Source: Bretschneidera sinensis (Eukaryota; Streptophyta; Magnoliopsida; Brassicales; Akaniaceae). Taken from it: 64,000 nucleotides of DNA. Shown here piece after piece: positions 59,301-64,000 of the stretch. Positions within the stretch are counted from its first letter, which is position 1, and every line of letters starts with the position of its first letter. Position numbers and translations under genes: made by a program. The stretch covers positions 64,750,001 through 64,814,000 of the forward strand of contig CM043698.1 in assembly GCA_023935145.1 (NCBI GenBank), given 5' to 3'. Under the pieces are notes generated by a model, which was not told the origin of the DNA, searched no databases, and saw only the letters and a list, made by a program, of their open reading frames with translations.

Positions 59301-61676
59301 TTAGGGTCAACAAGACAAACCTAATTGCATTTATGTGGTTTAATTGAGCAGTAGCATTTAAATAATCTTTGGATTTATAGTTTAGGAGAATTTTTTAGAA
59401 TGAATAAGAATGTCAAGTAATATTATTACTCTAATCTTGATTGTTTTTTTCATAATAAGTTTCTAATGTTTGTTTTTTCCATCTAGATAGTTTTGATGTT
59501 TCTAGCGGAGAACTTTTGAAAGATCTATGTGGATATAGTTTTATGTACAAACAGAAAAGTTAGGATTTTTGTTTTAATAAGAATATATGTTACTATTTCT
59601 GATTAATTGCGGGAGAGGTGTAGCTACCAATTGGACTATGCCTTGTCCACAATAAATGTAACTGTTTAATCCATTCATACTTGGCTTAGAAACTACAAAT
59701 ACACATCAAAGTACTGAGTTGTATTCTAGTACTACCTAAAAGTCTCCGCATCATTGCAGGATGCTGTTTATTGACACGCACACAAATAGTACTATGTTTT
59801 ATTGCCCGCCTTAGAAGGTTTGATACTTTCAAGATTGTAGTTTATTCACATGCATATGCATGCATGCTGAGCTCCCACATAAATGTGTATGCGCGCAGCT
59901 TGCACACACATACGTCATACTAAGTTGTATTCTTACTAGAAAGTTGACACATCCTCGCAAATTCTAGTTTACTCGAAATCGTGCATGGGCAGGCACGCAC
60001 ATGGTCTCATGCTCTGAAAATGCCTCTGGACTTTTGACCGAACTTAGAAGAGTAAAAAATGCCTTTGCCGTATAAAGTATTCTGATTAGTGGCACTCTGC
60101 TCTTGTTTCTTTAATTAATTTTCTTGGATTCTAATTAACTGTATATTGTATGTTATTGAACTGTATTTCCTGTGAAGAGAATTGAGCTGATTTCTCATTT
60201 CTCATTTTCTTAGACAACCTGTTAAGGCTTGAGAAAAAATTACTTATTAAAAAAAGGCATAAGAAAATATGCCAATTTCTTATTGCCTGCTGTTATGTTT
60301 CATTTCGTTGCAACATTCTCTAACAATAGATTCTTTCCATCCTGACTTCAGAATTCTTCTTTTCAGAATGTATGAGTGACCACATCATTCCACATTTGCA
60401 TTCAACTAGTTGATTGAAAACCATAGATTTGATTGTGAACTATCTATTGTAGGGTCACGTGGAGGATGTGAGGCGCCAAGTGAATGAAGCAGTCCAATCT
60501 CGCCATGTTAGTCTCTCTTCCCACTCTTTTACATGCTCTGAATGATCTCCGGACAGTTGCAATGCAGCTTAATCAACTTATGTTCTAGCTGAAATCAAAT
60601 ATGTGTATTATGCTTTGTATGATTACTACTTTTGTTGGGGCAAAGTGCAAACTCAAAAACACAAATTTTGAGCCTTGGCTACTCTAGGGTTCCTTCTGTA
60701 TCTGAAACTGCAGGTTTAGACATTCATTGGTTAGATTGGCTTGATTGTTCAAATCATCTTTCTTTGGCACAGAATGAAGGCTTTTTTGGTTGGTATGTCT
60801 GCCTATTAACCAAAAAAAAAAAAACAGAATTTCAAAATGAAGATGGGGTAATTCATCATTTGGAAAGTGCAGATTCATTGTTAGCTGAACACCTATAGAA
60901 CAGACTAAACAGTCAACTGTTCATTGTCTTCTGTGATTCTTTTGGTTTTCTGCTTACTAAATTATCCTTTCTCCCTAGTCCTTGCTGCATGCTTTGCTTA
61001 TTCAAAAGCCTCCAAGTGGATGCATGTTTCAACATTAAGCCTCTAATTTATGTGGTCTTCCCCTGGTTTTTTGGTGCAGAAAATTGACAAAATGTATGCA
61101 GCTTTTACTGGCCAGCCATTAGAGAAAGTGCAACAGTATACTGAGAGGGATCGTTTCTTATCTGTTTCTGAGGTAATGTTGCTGTTCCTTTTTTCCTGAA
61201 ATGATGAATCAATGCTTGTACGAAATATCCTCCCCATCCATTAATCTTGTGGCTTCCCTTTTCTTGAGTTATCTGCATTCTAGAATCTTACAAGGCAATC
61301 AAAATTTAACGCTAGAATTAGATTGCTTTGTAGAACTTCATGATAAGCATGCAACCCGCAAAACGTTTCAAACCTCTTAAGTTTACATCTTTGCAACAAT
61401 TTCCTTTGCTGCTCTGATCATTTGGTCCCAACATGCCTCATAGCTAGTTCACATCCAAATACATATATTCAATTCCTCCTGCGACTGTCCTGCTTGTTTT
61501 GGCACATTGGTAAGGACACTTCCATTAGTGAACAGAGATTCGAGGCGTGTGTATGAGTTTTAACAATAAAAATAGTTCCTGTTGCGAGTACTAATTCTGA
61601 TGCATCCGTTGCTTCCTTTTTGTTGCAGGCTATGGAGTTTGGGCTGATGGATGGTGTCCTGGAAACAGAATACTGA
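56313..61676 (+). CDS. CLPP6: ATP-dependent Clp protease proteolytic subunit 6, chloroplastic
   Basis: Nine exons with GT..AG introns: 56313-56398, 56510-56571, 57030-57099, 57515-57716, 57842-57907, 58956-59096, 60453-60506, 61080-61172, 61629-61676. They join in frame to 822 bases, 273 residues, against about 271 in Arabidopsis ClpP6. The first roughly 45 residues are Ser/Arg-rich without acids, a plastid transit peptide. The ClpP fold follows: [38 protein letters not shown]. The catalytic triad is Ser177 (VAASQGA), His202 (MIHQPQ) and Asp251 (TERDRFLS), with the same spacing as in E. coli ClpP. ClpP6 is a catalytic subunit of the stromal ClpPR core, which degrades proteins fed by ClpC chaperones. 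Nothing in the reading frame is broken. Intron 5 has a duplicated splice donor. Confidence 0.96.
57902..58101 (+). repeat. 100-bp tandem duplication spanning the CLPP6 exon 5 donor site
   Basis: TCATGGGTAAGGTTTTAACG occurs at 57902 and again at 58002, and the following 80 bases match with few differences. Both copies contain the splice donor TGG|GTAAGG. Use of the second would add GTA AGG TTT TAA, an in-frame stop. Confidence 0.92.
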
Positions 61677-63256
61677 ATTCAAAATTGTCTATGCCACATT
61701 CAATGCCTTTTTTTCACTTTATACAGCAATTTGTTGTCAAGCTGTTATTCTAGAGTTTGCTCCCATGATGATTGTGAATTGTAAGCAATGTTCTAGGGGA
61801 GTGTCTAGAGATATTTTGACGCTAATTATTTGAAATTATGATCTCGCAAGTATACATGTCCAGGTTTTATGAGAAGAGTGTCTAAAGTGCTATCCCCCGA
61901 CAGAACAATCAAGTTGGTCATACAGCCAAGGGTTATTTATCCCTTCTGTGCATATTAATCATAATTTTGGAATCATGATTAATTGGTGAATCCATTTCTC
62001 CTTAGGATGTTGACATGAGGTTGATTAGATTAAGGCTGACCGGTAGAGAGGAAAAGAGAAGAGAAAATAGTAATCTTTTTATTGTTTGTCTGGTAAGAGA
62101 GAAGAAAGAAGAGTGAGAAAAGAGGAGAGGTTATTGGTATTTTTTTAATAAATCACAATTTTTCAAATTGAAATGATTGGAAAATGAAAACTAAAATAAA
62201 TTACTTTTTTTTCTTTCCTCTTGTTTCAATCAAATAAAAGATGAAAAAATCAATCATCTCATCCTCTCTTTTTGTCTATCTTTTTTCTTTCTTTTCACAT
62301 TTTCCTTTTACAAGTCAAAGTTTAAGAGTAGAACAAATGAATATATAAGTTTTATGGAATTTATCTATAATTTCATAAGAAAGAAGAAAAATCATGTCAC
62401 TATGAAATTAAATAAATTTATTGTAAATTTTATTAATAGAATTTATAAATAAATTATACAAAATTAAAAATAGAAATTTTGTTAACCAAAAACTCTCATA
62501 TAGTTGATAAAAATGACACAATTCTCCAATAAAAAGTTTAAAATTTAAATAATAGATTTAATTTTATTATTTTCATATATTCTAAACATGAGAATTAAAT
62601 TAATTTTACAATTTAATATAAAAGTCCAAATATGAAAATTAATTTCGATTTATTTGCAAATGATTTTTTTTTCGATTCATTTAAAAATTAAATAAATTTT
62701 ATTTTCATTTAATTCCAAACAAAATAAAATGACGTCATTCGTGAAAAACTTTTGTGTACACCAAACCTTATAAGCCCTTATATGAGATAAAAAGTTGACG
62801 CCTATAAGTCAAGTCCCAACCTACACAAGAATTTCTCATCATCCAATGACTTGAACTTCAAAAGATGAAATCAGATTTATTGTATTAAGATTTTCTAAAG
62901 CACTTTTAATATTTCAGATGAATCCAAGTCGTAACCGAACAATAGCTATGCACCTTTCAAAGAGGGGGAGAGATTTTAGATCTAATTAATTATCATCCAA
63001 ATGAAAATATAAAAGCAACTTTTAACTTCATTGGCAAACTTTGAAATGATGAAGTTTGAGTTTAACTTAAATCTCTTTGCACCAGTAATCCAAGACGATC
63101 TCTCGTGCAGTGTCTCATGAACCTGTTCGAAAATGAAGAAAATTCAGACACCTTCTCTGACATTCATCTATAATTTCCAATTTGCCATTCATCCTTAGTC
63201 ACCAAAAACATTAGCAGGAAATGATACTAAAAATGCTATCCAATCACATCACACTA
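61677..63256. other. Intergenic, downstream of CLPP6
   Basis: This includes the CLPP6 3' untranslated region. A purine-rich stretch (62040-62140) resembles part of the TIR element at 63257-63597 and may be a partial relative. No gene is recognised. Confidence 0.45.
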
Positions 63257-63597
63257 AGGCTATGATTGTATGGAGACAAATATGAAAGAAAAAAAAAAGA
63301 AAAATGAGAAGAAAACAAAACATTAATCTTTCCATCGTGTGTTTGGTAAAAATGATGGAAAAGTAAAAAAAAAAAACTGAGAAAAAAAGAAGAAGAAAAT
63401 TGCTTATTTTAATTTCCAACCCTCCAATCTCTCATTTTGGGAGGATTCACAATTATAACTTTGAGAGAAGAAAAGCTTAAATAAAACGCAGATCGACATA
63501 TTCTCCTCTCTCTCACATTTCTCTCTTACCAATCATCAGAAAAATAATTTCCTCTTCCTTCCTCCCACTTTTCCTCTCTAGCTACCAATCATAGCCT
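63257..63597. mobile_element. Small MITE-like TIR element
   Basis: AGGCTATGATTG at 63257-63268 and CAATCATAGCCT at 63586-63597 are perfect 12-bp inverted repeats. The left half is purine-rich and the right half pyrimidine-rich, so it can fold. There is no coding capacity. The TSD is unclear. Confidence 0.55.
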
Positions 63598-63839
63598 AAA
63601 CTAGTTCTTCAATTAAAATCCTCAAACAAAACCTTAAAGAGTGTAAACATGTAAAGAATAGGCCCACAAACTTAACGATTTTGCAGATCAAAGTGGAAAT
63701 TAACTCTCATACCAGTTGTCAAGGTTTCAGTTTTAAGCACACCATTGCAAATTTGCAAGCACGTTTTTGTTAGATCACTAGTTCACTTTCATATTCTTCA
63801 ATGAGATGACCATATAAATTGAAAGGGAAAACCACCTAC

Positions 63840-63922
63840 CATAGTTTTGGCGCACCCTTGTGAACTTGTAAATGGCCTTTATTAGGGAACCATATCTCAT
63901 GGACTTCAAGGGTCCCATATGT
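63840..63922 (-). other. Possible internal exon at the window edge
   Basis: On the minus strand, TTTTGTGTTGCAG is followed by 83 bases open in two frames, then ATG|GTAGGT. One frame reads MGPLKSMRYGSLIKAIYKFT, the other TYGTLEVHEIWFPNKGHLQV. The splice signals look good, but I recognise neither product and no neighbouring exon is visible. Confidence 0.2.
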
Positions 63923-64000
63923 CTGCAACACAAAAATCTCAAATTTAGCCGAGGAAGCAAATTTGTGCAAAATACAGGAGCAAAGCTTTGCAATCACAAC

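Noticed and set aside
1..64000. CRISPR arrays, operons, ribosome binding sites, bacterial mobile elements
   Set aside because: The window is plant nuclear DNA. The repeats present are LTRs, tandem duplications and microsatellites without CRISPR-like regular spacers.
1..64000. tRNA genes
   Set aside because: The tRNA-like sequences I noticed are retrotransposon primer sites of 12-19 bases next to LTRs, not complete tRNA genes.

Overview
The window is nuclear DNA of a flowering plant, most likely a dicot. The evidence is spliced genes with GT..AG introns, a nuclear gene for a plastid Clp protease subunit, two BURP-domain genes, an 'organ-specific protein' gene, and plant-type LTR retrotransposons, CACTA and hAT elements. 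No bacterial, viral or organellar gene arrangement is present. I do not see a new kind of system. What is unusual is how well the nesting and order of the transposon insertions can be read from terminal repeats and target-site duplications (TSDs).

Layout. Bases 1-6111: Athila-like Ty3/gypsy element, minus strand, with gag and protease only, inserted in the reverse transcriptase of a Tat-like Ty3/gypsy element (6112-9726). 9727-13654: AT-rich DNA with a long-TIR element and a small fold-back. 13655-20698: BURP gene 1, whose first intron holds a 5.6-kb CACTA element (TSD AAT), which in turn holds a gypsy solo LTR (TSD TACCC). 22130-28440: rearranged Ty1/copia element (TSD CCTTG). 29251-29644: organ-specific-protein gene, minus strand. 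31427-36472: second copia element (TSD CATAT). 38002-39207: copia remnant. 43586-44825: BURP gene 2, intact. 45980-55951: hAT remnant split by a full-length gypsy element (46084-55023, TSD GCATG) of the same family as the solo LTR. 56313-61676: CLPP6 in nine exons. 61677-64000: intergenic with a small TIR element.

Genes. Three look functional: BURP gene 2 (secreted, RD22/BNM2-type), the organ-specific protein (small, secreted) and CLPP6 (plastid stroma, catalytic triad intact). BURP gene 1 is a decaying paralogue: a conserved Cys is lost, the reading frame is broken, and the intron is swollen by transposons. All transposon coding regions carry stops or frameshifts. Several of their catalytic or metal-binding codons are changed by C-to-T/G-to-A transitions, as expected for methylated, silenced DNA.
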